Positions 18,651 through 27,675 of a DNA stretch of 64,000 bases are shown one piece after another. The stretch is from Devosia aurantiaca (lineage in GTDB: Bacteria > Pseudomonadota > Alphaproteobacteria > Rhizobiales > Devosiaceae): assembly GCF_011058215.1 (NCBI RefSeq), contig NZ_JAALFG010000002.1:806001-870000 (forward strand), read 5' to 3'. The notes beneath the pieces are model-generated. The model searched no databases and was not told the origin of the DNA. It saw only the letters and a list, made by a program, of their open reading frames with translations. Numbering within the stretch: the stretch's first letter is position 1; each line of letters opens with the position of its first letter. The translations under genes were made by a program, and so were the position numbers.

Positions 18651-19813
18651 TTTGCGAGCAGTTCTTCGGTGGTCAAGGAAAACCCGCTCTCGACCCAGAT
18701 GCGCTCCAGCTTTTCAAGAGTCGCGCCGAGGGCTGGGCCGGGCTGCATGCCCTGCGCCAGGAGATCCTTGCCGCTGACCGGCAAGGGCGAAACGGGAAGA
18801 CGGCCGAGTTCGCGCGCCGCTTCCATCAGCCGCTCGCGTGGCCAGATTTCGCGGGCGGCCGCTAAAGCCAGACCTTCCACAGCATCCTCGCCATAACGAT
18901 ACGCAGCCCAGCCGGTCTTCCCATCGGCAAAGAGGTCGGCGGCTCGGGCAATGCTCGTGGCTGTGTCGACCAGCGCGTTGGACAGGCGCCAGTCGTCGCG
19001 AAGGGTCTCGATGCTGTCGCCTGCGAGAAGGGCAAGACGCGTCTCAAGCCGTTTTCCGCCCAGGGTTTCGTATTGGACGAGAGCGCGGAGGGCGGCTTCA
19101 TCGGCCGCGATCAGCCCGATCTCGGCCATGACTGCCAGGGTGCGGGCAACGTGCGGCAGCGCCAGCATGCGGATCATTTCGCTGCCGATGCGCTCGCGCG
19201 ACAGATGACTGAGCCAGCCGACCGCTGCGCGGCAGGCGGCCATACCGTCAGCGTCGAAGAGCTCGCCGCCATGGCTCGCGGAAAAGCGGAAGAAGCGATA
19301 AACGCGCAGTCCGTCTTCCTCGATGCGCTTTTCGGCATCGCCGATAAAGCGGACGCGGCCATTGAGCAGGTCCCCTGCCCCGCCCAGCGGGTCGAAAAGG
19401 GTGCCGTCGGCGAGGCAATAGAGGGCGTTGAGCGTAAAATCGCGCCGCTCGGCATCAACGAACCAGTCGGTGCCGAAAGCGACTTCGGCATGGCGGCCAT
19501 CGGTTGCGACATCGCGACGGAGGGTGGTGACTTCGACCACGGTGTCATCGAGCCGCAGAGTGACGGTGCCATGTTCGATGCCGGTGGGATAGGCAGCGAT
19601 GCCGGCGGCCTTGGCTCTTTGCATGACGGTGACCGGCAGGAGTTCGGTGGCCATGTCGATATCGGAATGCTCGCGGGTGCGGCCGATGAGGCTATCGCGC
19701 ACCACGCCGCCGACGGCCCGCGTGCGGCCTTGATCGCCGTCGAGAGCGGCAAAAATCGCCTGCACCGCCAGGCGATTGAGCCATTCGGCATCGGTGAGCC
19801 GGTCAGGGATCAT
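18644..19813 (-). CDS. CCA tRNA nucleotidyltransferase / poly(A) polymerase family
   Basis: Class II nucleotidyltransferase, 389 residues, that adds or repairs the tRNA CCA end. The head has the GGVVRDSLIGR motif (near residues 35-45) and the catalytic acidic pair in HSDIDMAT, then the RRDFTLNALY motif. The C-terminal domain is the helical tRNA-binding neck/body. It starts inside the stop of the Nudix gene (four-base overlap), so the Nudix and CCA genes are co-translated. Strictly CCA-adding or A-adding cannot be decided from sequence alone. Confidence 0.9.
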   Translation of the reverse strand: MIPDRLTDAEWLNRLAVQAIFAALDGDQGRTRAVGGVVRDSLIGRTREHSDIDMATELLPVTVMQRAKAAGIAAYPTGIEHGTVTLRLDDTVVEVTTLRRDVATDGRHAEVAFGTDWFVDAERRDFTLNALYCLADGTLFDPLGGAGDLLNGRVRFIGDAEKRIEEDGLRVYRFFRFSASHGGELFDADGMAACRAAVGWLSHLSRERIGSEMIRMLALPHVARTLAVMAEIGLIAADEAALRALVQYETLGGKRLETRLALLAGDSIETLRDDWRLSNALVDTATSIARAADLFADGKTGWAAYRYGEDAVEGLALAAAREIWPRERLMEAARELGRLPVSPLPVSGKDLLAQGMQPGPALGATLEKLERIWVESGFSLTTEELLAKI

Positions 19814-20427
19814 GCGGCAAGGCCCAGCGTCAGGTCGCGGAACTGGCGAGTGAGATTGGCGGTGATGCCCCAGATGCGATGACCGTCATGGTCGATCTGC
19901 CAGGTCGAATGCGCCTTGCCATTGCGACTGACACTGAAGCGACCATAGGCGGCGGAGTCGAGAATGCGGCTCAGCGGCACTTCGAAGACGGAATGCACTT
20001 CGCCCGGATTGGGCACGAAGGGGCCGCTGGGGAAGACTTCGGCGACGACGGGCGTGATCAGGTAATTGGTGCCGGTATAATAGGTCGGCATGAAACCGAG
20101 CACGCGCGCTTCTTCGGCCAGCATGCCGACCTCCTCATTGGCCTCGCGCAGGGCGGCGGCGGCCGCATCGGCATCGTCGCGGTCGACCTTGCCGCCGGGA
20201 AAGGCGACTTGCCCGGAATGGGCCCGCAGGTCCGGCGAGCGCTCGGTGTAGAGCACGGTGTGGCCTTCGGGGCGGCGGACAAGCGCGATCAGCACGGCGG
20301 CGGGGACCGGTGGGCGGGAGAATGGGGTTTCAGGCGCCCAGTCGGGCACAAGTGCGCCGGAATGTTCCGGCGGCTTCCGAAGAAGCCGCTGGGCAAGATT
20401 TTCAAGAATGTCGGTTTGATCTGGCAT
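19810..20427 (-). CDS. Nudix hydrolase, CoA pyrophosphatase type
   Basis: Nudix-box protein of the NudL/CoAse group, which cleaves CoA to 4'-phosphopantetheine and 3',5'-ADP. The UPF0035-type signature HSGQVAFPGGKVD precedes the Nudix box with REANEEVGM. 205 residues; the start at 20427 (MPDQTDILENLAQRLL) fits the family, while the longer open frame upstream is not coding. Ends in overlap with the CCA-transferase gene. Confidence 0.88.
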   Translation of the reverse strand: MPDQTDILENLAQRLLRKPPEHSGALVPDWAPETPFSRPPVPAAVLIALVRRPEGHTVLYTERSPDLRAHSGQVAFPGGKVDRDDADAAAAALREANEEVGMLAEEARVLGFMPTYYTGTNYLITPVVAEVFPSGPFVPNPGEVHSVFEVPLSRILDSAAYGRFSVSRNGKAHSTWQIDHDGHRIWGITANLTRQFRDLTLGLAA

Positions 20428-20468
20428 GTGGCCCAAATGTAGTCGAGCCAACAACCGGCGCAAGTCGG

Positions 20469-21017
20469 CTACGCCCCTGCCTCGAACGCCGCGATCGGGC
20501 CCTTGAGGGTTTTGGCGAGGTCCCTGTCGTCCGAAAGCAAGAGGACGCGGCTGGTGTCCACCGGGCCTGGGAACTGGATGTTGCCGGGCGTGGTGATTTC
20601 CCAGCCGAGCGGGCAGTAATAGTCCTGGTCGCCGACCAGGAGCACGAACTTGCCTTCGCCGCGGGCCAGGGCGCGCTTGCTGACTTCGCGGGCGAGGAGC
20701 TTGCCGGCGCCGCGCTTGCGGAAATTGGGGTGGGTGGCGAGCGGGCCCAGCATATAGCCCTTGATGCCGCCGACGCTGATCGGGGTCATCCAGACCGAGC
20801 CGGACGGAGTGCCGTCGACTTCGGAGATCAGGCTGAGCGACGGGTCGATTGGAAAGCGCTCGCGCACCCGGAAGGCGGTGCGCGCAAAGCGGCCTGGCCC
20901 AAAGGCAATGGCCTGCAGGTCCTCGACGAAGGCATCGTCGGCGGGTGTTGCGGGCCGCACATGGGGTTGACCGGACAGAGGGGCAGCAGCGGCCTCGGCC
21001 GCACCGGAAATGGTCAT
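20469..21017 (-). CDS. GNAT-family N-acetyltransferase
   Basis: Acetyl-CoA-dependent transferase, 182 residues. The acetyl-CoA site is seen in MLGPLATHPNFRKRGAGKLL near residues 90-110, with the G-x-x-G-type loop slightly altered (RKRGAG). This subtype (YhbS-like, with a DAFVEDLQAIAFGPGRFARTAFRVRE start) acts on unknown substrates. 41 bases upstream of the Nudix start, same strand, so probably in its operon. Confidence 0.85.
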   Translation of the reverse strand: MTISGAAEAAAAPLSGQPHVRPATPADDAFVEDLQAIAFGPGRFARTAFRVRERFPIDPSLSLISEVDGTPSGSVWMTPISVGGIKGYMLGPLATHPNFRKRGAGKLLAREVSKRALARGEGKFVLLVGDQDYYCPLGWEITTPGNIQFPGPVDTSRVLLLSDDRDLAKTLKGPIAAFEAGA

Positions 21018-21344
21018 TGGGCAATCCAGAAAAGGTGCAGGAGCATTCGCGGCCGCCTTTTAGCTTCCGCATCTAACGACCAACTAGGGTCGTCGGTTCG
21101 ACTGCAAAACCTTCACCATCCTGGACGCCTCCACGTCTGAATCCGCATTAGCACCAGCGCGGGCACGCGTAAACAGGAATGCGAAATGCATGGCTTCTGT
21201 GCTCCATTTGCGCAACGGATTGTTGCTTTTCTGCGCGCTTTTCCTCCGGACCTCGGAAGCCTAGCTCTTGGGCATGGCAACTTCGGCGCGCCGGGAAGGT
21301 TGACCCCGCAATGCCGACAGCAAGATGACGAGAAAGGCCCCAAG
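21018..21344. other. Divergent intergenic region, no gene seen
   Basis: 327 bases between the GNAT gene and the glutathionyl-hydroquinone reductase gene, which diverge from it. It must hold promoters for both. The only structure I can point to is a six-base inverted repeat ACGACC/GGTCGT at 21076-21093, about 60 bases ahead of the GNAT start. Confidence 0.5.
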
Positions 21345-22303
21345 ATGGGACAATTGATCGACGGAAAATGGTCGAGCCAGTGGTACGACACCAAGAATAC
21401 CGGCGGCAAATTCGTTCGCTCGCAGGCCGGTTTCCGCAACTGGGTGACCGCTGACGGCGCGGCCGGCCCATCGGGCGAAGGCGGCTTTAAGGCCGAAGCC
21501 GGGCGCTACCATCTCTATGTATCGCTGGCCTGCCCCTGGGCGCATCGCACCCTGATCTTTCGGAAGCTCAAGAATCTCGAAGGGCTGATCGACGTCTCGA
21601 TCGTGTCGCCGAAAATGCCGGACGAAACGGGCTGGAGCTTCAAGAAGGACGAAGGTTCGACGGGCGACCTTCTGCTCGGCAAGGATCTGCTTTGGCAGGT
21701 CTATACCGAAGCCGAGCCGGAATATTCAGGCCGCGTCACGGTGCCGGTGCTGTGGGACAAGCAGAAAAAGACCATCGTTTCCAACGAGTCCTCGGAAATC
21801 ATCCGCATGTTCAACTCGGCCTTCGACGAGCTGACCGGGAACACGGACGACTACTATCCCGAGGCGCTGCGCCCGCGCATCGACGAGATCAACGCCCGCG
21901 TTTATGACGACATCAACAATGGCGTCTACAAAGCCGGCTTTGCGACATCGCAGGAAGCCTATTCCGAAGCCGTGACCAAGCTGTTTGCCGCGCTCGACTG
22001 GGTCGAGGGGCTTCTTGGCGACAATGCCTATCTCACCGGCGACAGCATCACCGAGGCCGATTGGCGGCTGTTCACGACGCTGGTGCGGTTCGACGCGGTC
22101 TATGTGGGGCACTTCAAGTGCAACCTGCGCCGGATCGCGGACTATCCCAATCTCAGCCATTATCTGAAGGCGCTTTACGAGGTTCCGGGGTCAAGGAAAC
22201 GGTCGATCTCGACCATATCCGCACGCACTATTACTGGAGCCACCCAACCATCAATCCGCACCGGATCATCCCGATCGGGCCGGAGCTGGAGTTTGTCCGT
22301 TGA
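21345..22303 (+). CDS. Glutathionyl-hydroquinone reductase / Xi-class glutathione S-transferase (frameshifted)
   Basis: YqjG/PcpF-type enzyme that removes glutathione from glutathionyl-hydroquinones. The N-terminal domain holds the catalytic cysteine in SLACPWAHRTLIF and the PVLWDKQKKTIVSNESSEI region; the C-terminal domain has TEADWRLFTTLVRFD. At 22187-22190 four G should be five; corrected it continues VKETVDLDHIRTHYYWSH and ends GPELEFVR (319 residues). The start ATG 21345 follows an AAGG site. Without correction the last 38 residues are lost. Confidence 0.88.
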
Positions 22304-22325
22304 TGGTGGGCGCGCGGTTCTAGCG

Positions 22326-22432
22326 CCTCCCTCCCCCGTGAGGGGAGGGACCGAGGGTGGGGGTGGTTGTGTGGTCCACTGAAGGACCCCCACCCCCAAC
22401 CCCTCCCCTCAGGGGGGAGGGAGCCTGCCGTC
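22326..22432. repeat. Intergenic repeat family B, copy 3
   Basis: CCTCCCTCCCCCGTGAGGGGAGGG then GGGTGGGGGTGG inverted against CCCCCACCCCC and CCCTCCCCTCAGGGGGGAGGG, centred on TGGTCCACTGA. It lies between convergent genes, where it may serve as a bidirectional terminator. Confidence 0.75.
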
Positions 22433-22438
22433 GGCGGC

Positions 22439-22912
22439 TCAGTACCCCCAGACCTTCCGCTTTTCCACACCGTCGAAATATTCATCGATCCTTTGGCTGG
22501 TGGCCGGCGTTAGGCCTTCGGGCAAGGCGCGGCGGTCGAACCAGCCGACTTCGGCGATCTCGAAATTGCCCTTGTGCTCGAAGGCCTGCTGGAAGGTCGT
22601 GCAGACAAAGAAGGCGACGTGGTCGCGATTGGTGACGGAACTGGAATTGTGATAAAGCCCGAAGAGCTGCATTGCCCCAACGGGTTTGAAGCCCGTTTCT
22701 TCTTCCATTTCTCGCGCGCCGGCTTCCTCGAAGGTTTCGCCCGGGCCGACGCCGCCGCCGGGAAACTGCCAGCCCGGAATGTGGCGATGGCGGATCAGCA
22801 AGACCTTGTCGCCGTCCACCGCCATGACGCGGGCGCCAACCGTCATGCGCAGCCAGACGCCCTTGAGCGTCAAAAACACCTTGGCGCGCACGCGCTGGAA
22901 GCGATTCATCAT
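22439..22912 (-). CDS. Nudix hydrolase
   Basis: 157 residues with the Nudix box complete: GGGVGPGETFEEAGAREMEEETGF, preceded by VLLIRHRHIPGWQFPGG. The N-terminus (MMNRFQRVRAKVFLTLKGVWLRMTVGARV) is basic. Likely hydrolyses a nucleoside diphosphate derivative; substrate unknown. I start it at 22912 or the adjacent ATG 22909, with CGGAG upstream, rather than at the end of the longer frame, which overlaps the divergent phosphoesterase. Confidence 0.8.
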   Translation of the reverse strand: MMNRFQRVRAKVFLTLKGVWLRMTVGARVMAVDGDKVLLIRHRHIPGWQFPGGGVGPGETFEEAGAREMEEETGFKPVGAMQLFGLYHNSSSVTNRDHVAFFVCTTFQQAFEHKGNFEIAEVGWFDRRALPEGLTPATSQRIDEYFDGVEKRKVWGY

Positions 22913-23025
22913 GGGCCGGGCTCCGTGTTCAGCCTCACCGCTATCAGAGCTTGGCGCCCGACAAAATCGGCCGCGCGCACGATTGACCGTTTTCTTGATC
23001 CAATCCTTCTGGCAAAACCGCGGCA

Positions 23026-23916
23026 ATGATTACTCTCGCCCATATTTCAGACATTCACCTTTCGCCCCTGCCCCAGATCCGCGTCGGCGATCTGGTCGGC
23101 AAACGCCTCACCGGCTATCTCAACTGGAAGCTCAAGCGCCACGGCGAGATGAATGTCGAAACCCTGGCCCGGCTCGTTGCGCATATGCAGGAGCAGAAGG
23201 CCGACTTCACCGCCGTGACCGGCGACATGACCAACCTGGCGCTCAAAAGCGAAGTGGTCCGCGCCGGCAAGTGGCTCGAAGACCTGGGTGACAGCGAACG
23301 CGTCGCCATCTGTCCGGGCAATCACGACGCCTATGCGATCGGAGCGCTCGAACAAGCGCAGGAATCCTGGGGCGATTACATGAAGGGCGAGACGCTGGAG
23401 GGGGAAGCCTTCCCCTTCGTGCGCCGCGTGGGCGAATTGGCAATCGTCTCCTGTTCCAGCGCCGTGCCCATGCCGCCCTTCATCGCGGCGGGGCGGTTCG
23501 AGGAAAAGCAGGCGAGCCGGCTGGCACGGATGCTGAAGCTTCTGGGTGACGCGGGATATTTCCGCGTCGTTCTTATCCATCACCCGCCCAATGCCGAACT
23601 ACAGCACCCGTCCTTTGGCCTCCGCGGCCACCGCATCTTCCGGCAGGTGATCGCAACCGAAGGTGCCGAGCTGATCCTCCATGGCCACACGCATCGCTCC
23701 TCGATCCACCACATTCCGGGCAAGGGCCACGAAGTCCCCGTGATCGGCGTGGCGGCAGCCAGTGCGGCGCAGGGCGGGACGCTCGACGATCCGGCGCGCT
23801 ACAACCTGTTCCGCATCGAAAAGGCGGGCGAAGGCTGGGAATGCACGATGCGCGAATGGGGCTTCCAACGGCTCGGCGCCGATATCGTCATGCGCATGCA
23901 GATGCGCATCTATTAG
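23026..23916 (+). CDS. Calcineurin-type metallophosphoesterase
   Basis: All five metallophosphoesterase motifs are present in 296 residues: AHISDIHL, VTGDMTN, PGNHDAY, VLIHHPP and LHGHTH. This is the CpdA/Icc-like layout with two metals. Substrate could be cyclic nucleotides or phosphodiesters; it cannot be told here. Divergent from the Nudix gene and convergent with the GST gene, which it overlaps by four bases. Confidence 0.85.
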   Translation: MITLAHISDIHLSPLPQIRVGDLVGKRLTGYLNWKLKRHGEMNVETLARLVAHMQEQKADFTAVTGDMTNLALKSEVVRAGKWLEDLGDSERVAICPGNHDAYAIGALEQAQESWGDYMKGETLEGEAFPFVRRVGELAIVSCSSAVPMPPFIAAGRFEEKQASRLARMLKLLGDAGYFRVVLIHHPPNAELQHPSFGLRGHRIFRQVIATEGAELILHGHTHRSSIHHIPGKGHEVPVIGVAAASAAQGGTLDDPARYNLFRIEKAGEGWECTMREWGFQRLGADIVMRMQMRIY

Positions 23917-24569
23917 AAGCTGTCCGTCGGCTCGCCCGAATAGAGTTCAGCCTGCGCCGCATAGGCACGTTGATAGGCTGGGCGGGCTTCAGCGCGGGCG
24001 ACATACGCTGCCAGGGTCGGAAATTCGGCAAGCAGCCAGGTGTCGGCGCGCCTTAAGACCATCACCATCATCAGGTCGCCGGCGGTAAATTCGCCTTCCA
24101 GCCAGTCGCGGTCGCCAAGATAGTCCGCCAGTTCCTTGAGACGCACACGGATCCGGTCCTCAAGGAAACCAAAGCGCGCCGGACTGTGCCAGGGCTGTCC
24201 CGGATCGGTGAAGTCGGCTTGTTCGCGTTCGACGATCGGCGGTTCGACGGTGCTCAGTGCGGCAAACATCCAGGTGATAGCGCGAGCGCGAGCGTGGGGG
24301 TCGGTCGGCAACAGCCCGGCATGCCGCTCGGCGATGTGAAGGATGATGGAGCCGGACTCAAAGAGCGTCTGCCCGTCTTCTTCATAGGTCGGAATCTGCC
24401 CGAAGGGGTGTTTGGCGCGATGATCGGCCTGCTTCATCTGCTTGAACGAAACGAGCTCGACCTCGTATGGCTGGCCAACCTCTTCGAGTGCCCAGCGCAC
24501 CCGCGTGTCCCGCGCCATGCCCTTGCCGCCGTCGGGTGACCATTTGAATGCGGTGATCTTGGGGGTCAT
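23913..24569 (-). CDS. Glutathione S-transferase
   Basis: 218 residues with a thioredoxin-fold N-terminus (KITAFKWSPDGGKGMARDTRVRWALEEVGQPYEVE, a Ser-type active-site loop rather than CPxx), FESGSIILHIAERH for glutathione binding, and a helical C-terminal domain. I put the start at 24569 because the GGAG site is six bases before that ATG; two other ATGs lie just upstream. Probably detoxification or stress role; substrate unknown. DUF2200 diverges from it. Confidence 0.82.
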   Translation of the reverse strand: MTPKITAFKWSPDGGKGMARDTRVRWALEEVGQPYEVELVSFKQMKQADHRAKHPFGQIPTYEEDGQTLFESGSIILHIAERHAGLLPTDPHARARAITWMFAALSTVEPPIVEREQADFTDPGQPWHSPARFGFLEDRIRVRLKELADYLGDRDWLEGEFTAGDLMMVMVLRRADTWLLAEFPTLAAYVARAEARPAYQRAYAAQAELYSGEPTDSF

Positions 24570-24634
24570 CATCGTCTCCATTGTCGTTACCTTGAAGACG
24601 AACGATAATGAACCTCTCAGACATGGAGGCCACC

Positions 24635-25003
24635 ATGAACAATGCCAGTGACCGCATCCGCAAAACCAGCGTCGCCAGCGTCTATGTCCACTATGTCGCC
24701 AAGGCCGAGCGCCGCGGCCGGACAAAGGCGGAGGTGGACGAGATCTTCGGATGGCTGACCGGCTATAGCCAGGAGCAGCTGGAACGGGTGCTGGCGGAAA
24801 AGATCACGTTCGATGAGTTCTTCGCCCAGGCCCCGCGCCTTAACACGGCACGCTCCTTGATCACCGGCGTGGTCTGTGGCGTTAGGATCGAGGAGATCGA
24901 GGATCCGTTCATGCGCGAGGTCCGCTATCTCGACAAGCTCATCGAGGAGCTCAACAAGACCCGGCCGATGTCCAAGATCCTGCGGGCGCCGGCGGAGGCT
25001 TAG
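24635..25003 (+). CDS. DUF2200 domain-containing protein
   Basis: 122-residue protein of the DUF2200 family, whose function is unknown. Recognisable by [30 protein letters not shown] and the [13 protein letters not shown] stretch with [20 protein letters not shown] purine-rich GGAGG precedes ATG 24635. Followed 35 bases on by murL in the same direction. Confidence 0.85.
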   Translation: MNNASDRIRKTSVASVYVHYVAKAERRGRTKAEVDEIFGWLTGYSQEQLERVLAEKITFDEFFAQAPRLNTARSLITGVVCGVRIEEIEDPFMREVRYLDKLIEELNKTRPMSKILRAPAEA

Positions 25004-25038
25004 CGGCACCCCTCCCACCTTCGGGGCAAATCACCTAT

Positions 25039-26396
25039 ATGGATGCGACAGCCAGCGAGTGCCCCGTGACCGAATTCTTCCGCATCGAGCGTCCCTATTT
25101 CGACCCCGCCGCTAGCGAGGCGCGCTTTTTCTATAGCCTCAACGATCTGAGCTTTACCGAAGTCCTGACCTTTCCGACGGGCCCGGACCTTGCGGCATCG
25201 GAAAGCGCTAGCTTTGAAAAACTGCTGGGCCTGACCGCGCTGGTGCTGGGTGTGAGCTACTTCAAGTTGCGCGCGCCGCTCAGCATCGAGGCGCCGGAGA
25301 TCCCGCTGACGGAGGCGGAGCGGGCCTTCGTCATCGATGTCTACGAGAATGGCCTGGGTGAATTTTATGCCCGCAACGAGTTGGCGCGGTTCGGCAAGTT
25401 GACGCTTTCGGCGCCGGACGATGCTACCCCGCGCAAGGAAGCGATCAGCCTGCCCGAACGCACGCTGTTGCCGATCGGTGGCGGCAAGGATTCGCTGGTC
25501 AGCGTCGATCTCCTGACCCATACCGGCGTGCCGTTCACGCCTTTTGCTGTCAATCCCAAGGGCCCGATCCTGTCTTCGGTCGAGGCTATCGGCACCGAAC
25601 CGGTTTATGTCACCCGCACGCTCGACCCCGAAATGATCCGTCTCGGCAAGGAGCCGGGCTTCTATAACGGCCATGTGCCATCTACGGCGATCAACTCCAT
25701 GATCGCGTCGCTTTGTGCCCTGCTGTTCGGCTACGACCAGATTGTCCTTTCCAACGAGCGCTCGGCGAGCGAGGGCAATGTGGTGTTCGACGGCCGCGAG
25801 ACCAATCACCAATATTCCAAGTCGCTCGGTTTCGAACTCCTGATCGGCGATACGCTGAGCAATGCGACCGGCGGAGCGCTCAAGTATTTTTCGCTGCTGC
25901 GACCTATTCGGAAGCGCGCATCGCCTCGCTTTTCACCAAGGAGCGCAAGTTCGATAGCGTCTTTTCAAGCTGCAACCGCAATTTCCGGCTGACCGGACAC
26001 GATGGTGCGCTTTGGTGTGGCGACTGCCCCAAATGCCATTTCGTTTTCCTGATTTTTGCGCCTTTCATGGCCAAGGATCGGCTCCTGCGTATCTTCGGCA
26101 AGAACCTCCTGGACGAGCCCAGGAACGAGCATTCGTTCCGCGAACTGGCGGGGCTTACCGGTCAGAAGCCTTGGGAATGCGTGGGCGAAATTCTTGAAGC
26201 CGCGGCATGCTTTTATACGCTCAGCCGCCATGCCGATTGGCATGAGGATGCGGTGGTAAAAGCGGTGAAGGCCGACCTTTTCGCGCAATACGGCGAGGAA
26301 AAGCTGCAGCTGGCCATGGCCGAATGCCTGACCGACAGCCACGATCATCACATTCCGCCGGCCCTCGCCGCCAAGGTGGCCGCTTATGCGGTTTGA
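25039..26396 (+). CDS. murL: MurL, UDP-MurNAc-L-Ala-L-Glu epimerase (frameshifted)
   Basis: MurL inverts the terminal L-glutamate of UDP-MurNAc-L-Ala-L-Glu to D-Glu, an alternative to making free D-glutamate with MurI. Seen here: an N-terminal domain, then the PP-loop-like LLPIGGGKDSLVSVDLL near residue 145 (consistent with ATP use), SNERSASEGN, and a cysteine-rich stretch CNRNFRL...LWCGDCPKCH in the last third. At 25903-25904 two C should be three (LLRPYSEARIA); corrected, 452 residues. Its stop overlaps the MurD2 start. Assignment rests on remembered family motifs plus this neighbour. Confidence 0.82.
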
Positions 26397-27675
26397 CGCG
26401 CCGGTCCTTCTATATGGCGCAGGGCGCGAAGCGGCGTCCACCCGCGCTTTTCTTAAAGCCACGCAGCAGGAGCTCAAGGTTTTTGTGACCGTCGACAGCG
26501 GCACGGCGGACATCGCCGATGCCGAACCGATCGCGCCTGCCGAGCTTCCTTCTGCCATTGCCGAGCGCCGCTTCGGCACGATCGTCAAGAGCCCCGGGGT
26601 TTCGCTCTATAAGCCGGTATTCGAAGCCGCGCGAAACGCCGGCATCGCGATCACCTCCAATCTCAACCTGTGGGGCGCCACCTACCGACACGGCCGCACC
26701 GTGATCGCCATCACCGGCACCAAGGGCAAGTCGACCACGGCAACGCTGACCCACCTGATGCTGGCACGCTCGGGCATCGATGCGGGCCTTGCCGGCAATG
26801 TGGGCCTGGCGCCGCTCGATATCGCCGACAAGCATGCCGTCGTGGTGTTCGAGCTGTCGAGCTACCAGACCGCCGACATGAACTTCCTGCCCGATATCGC
26901 CGCGCTCACCAACCTTTATCCTGAGCATGTGGACTGGCACGGCAGCGTCGAGCGATACTACGCCGACAAGCTCCACCTCGTCGATCGCGACGGCAGTTTT
27001 GCTGTGGCGCTGGGTGCTGCTGCGCGCGGCAATGCGCTGGTGGCCCACGCCGTACGGGACCACCGACGGTTGCTGCGCGACCTCACACCCGAGGAAGAGC
27101 GCGCGATCGAACACGCCGCCAGTCACTCTCGTTTGCGCGGCGCGCACAATCTCGACAATGCCCGGCTTGCTGCGCAGATTGCGCTGGGCGCGGGCGCCAC
27201 GCTTGATGGCATTTTGCAGGGCATTGCGGCCTTCCGGCCGCTGCCGCATCGGCTGGAGGAACATGTCTTCGGCATCATGACCGTGGTCAACGACTCGATC
27301 TCAACGACGCCGGAAGCCACCAAGGCGGCGCTGGCGGCCTACCCTGCCCGCCGCATCGCGCTGATCGCTGGTGGCCATGAACGGCAGCAGGACTATGCCG
27401 AACTGGCAACGCTTCTGGCGCAATGCGGCGTGACGACATTGGCGACCTTGCCGGTGACCGGTGCCCGGCTGGCCGAGGCCTGCCGCGAGGTGGCGCCGGA
27501 CATCGAGATCATCGAGGCGCCCGATCTCGACGCTGCGCTGACACAGCTGGCGCAGCGCCGTTCGCGCTTTGACACGATCATTCTGTCGCCGGGTGCGCCC
27601 TCCTACAACCAATTCAAGAATTTCGAGGAGCGCGGCGTGCTGTTCGTCCAGCGTTGCAAGGACCTCTTCAGCTAG
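26386..27675 (+). CDS. murD2: MurD2-type UDP-MurNAc-L-Ala ligase, partner of MurL
   Basis: Mur ligase, 429 residues. It carries the ATP site ITGTKGKSTTATL near residues 110-122, FELSSYQTADM, NLYPEHVDWHG and NDSISTTPEATKAAL, with the closing domain IALIAGGHERQQDY. In the MurL pathway, MurD2 adds L-Glu, not D-Glu, to UDP-MurNAc-L-Ala. Start lies within the last codons of murL, so the two are coupled. That physical pairing is the main reason for calling it MurD2 rather than the housekeeping MurD; substrate stereochemistry is inferred. Confidence 0.82.
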   Translation: MRFDAPVLLYGAGREAASTRAFLKATQQELKVFVTVDSGTADIADAEPIAPAELPSAIAERRFGTIVKSPGVSLYKPVFEAARNAGIAITSNLNLWGATYRHGRTVIAITGTKGKSTTATLTHLMLARSGIDAGLAGNVGLAPLDIADKHAVVVFELSSYQTADMNFLPDIAALTNLYPEHVDWHGSVERYYADKLHLVDRDGSFAVALGAAARGNALVAHAVRDHRRLLRDLTPEEERAIEHAASHSRLRGAHNLDNARLAAQIALGAGATLDGILQGIAAFRPLPHRLEEHVFGIMTVVNDSISTTPEATKAALAAYPARRIALIAGGHERQQDYAELATLLAQCGVTTLATLPVTGARLAEACREVAPDIEIIEAPDLDAALTQLAQRRSRFDTIILSPGAPSYNQFKNFEERGVLFVQRCKDLFS

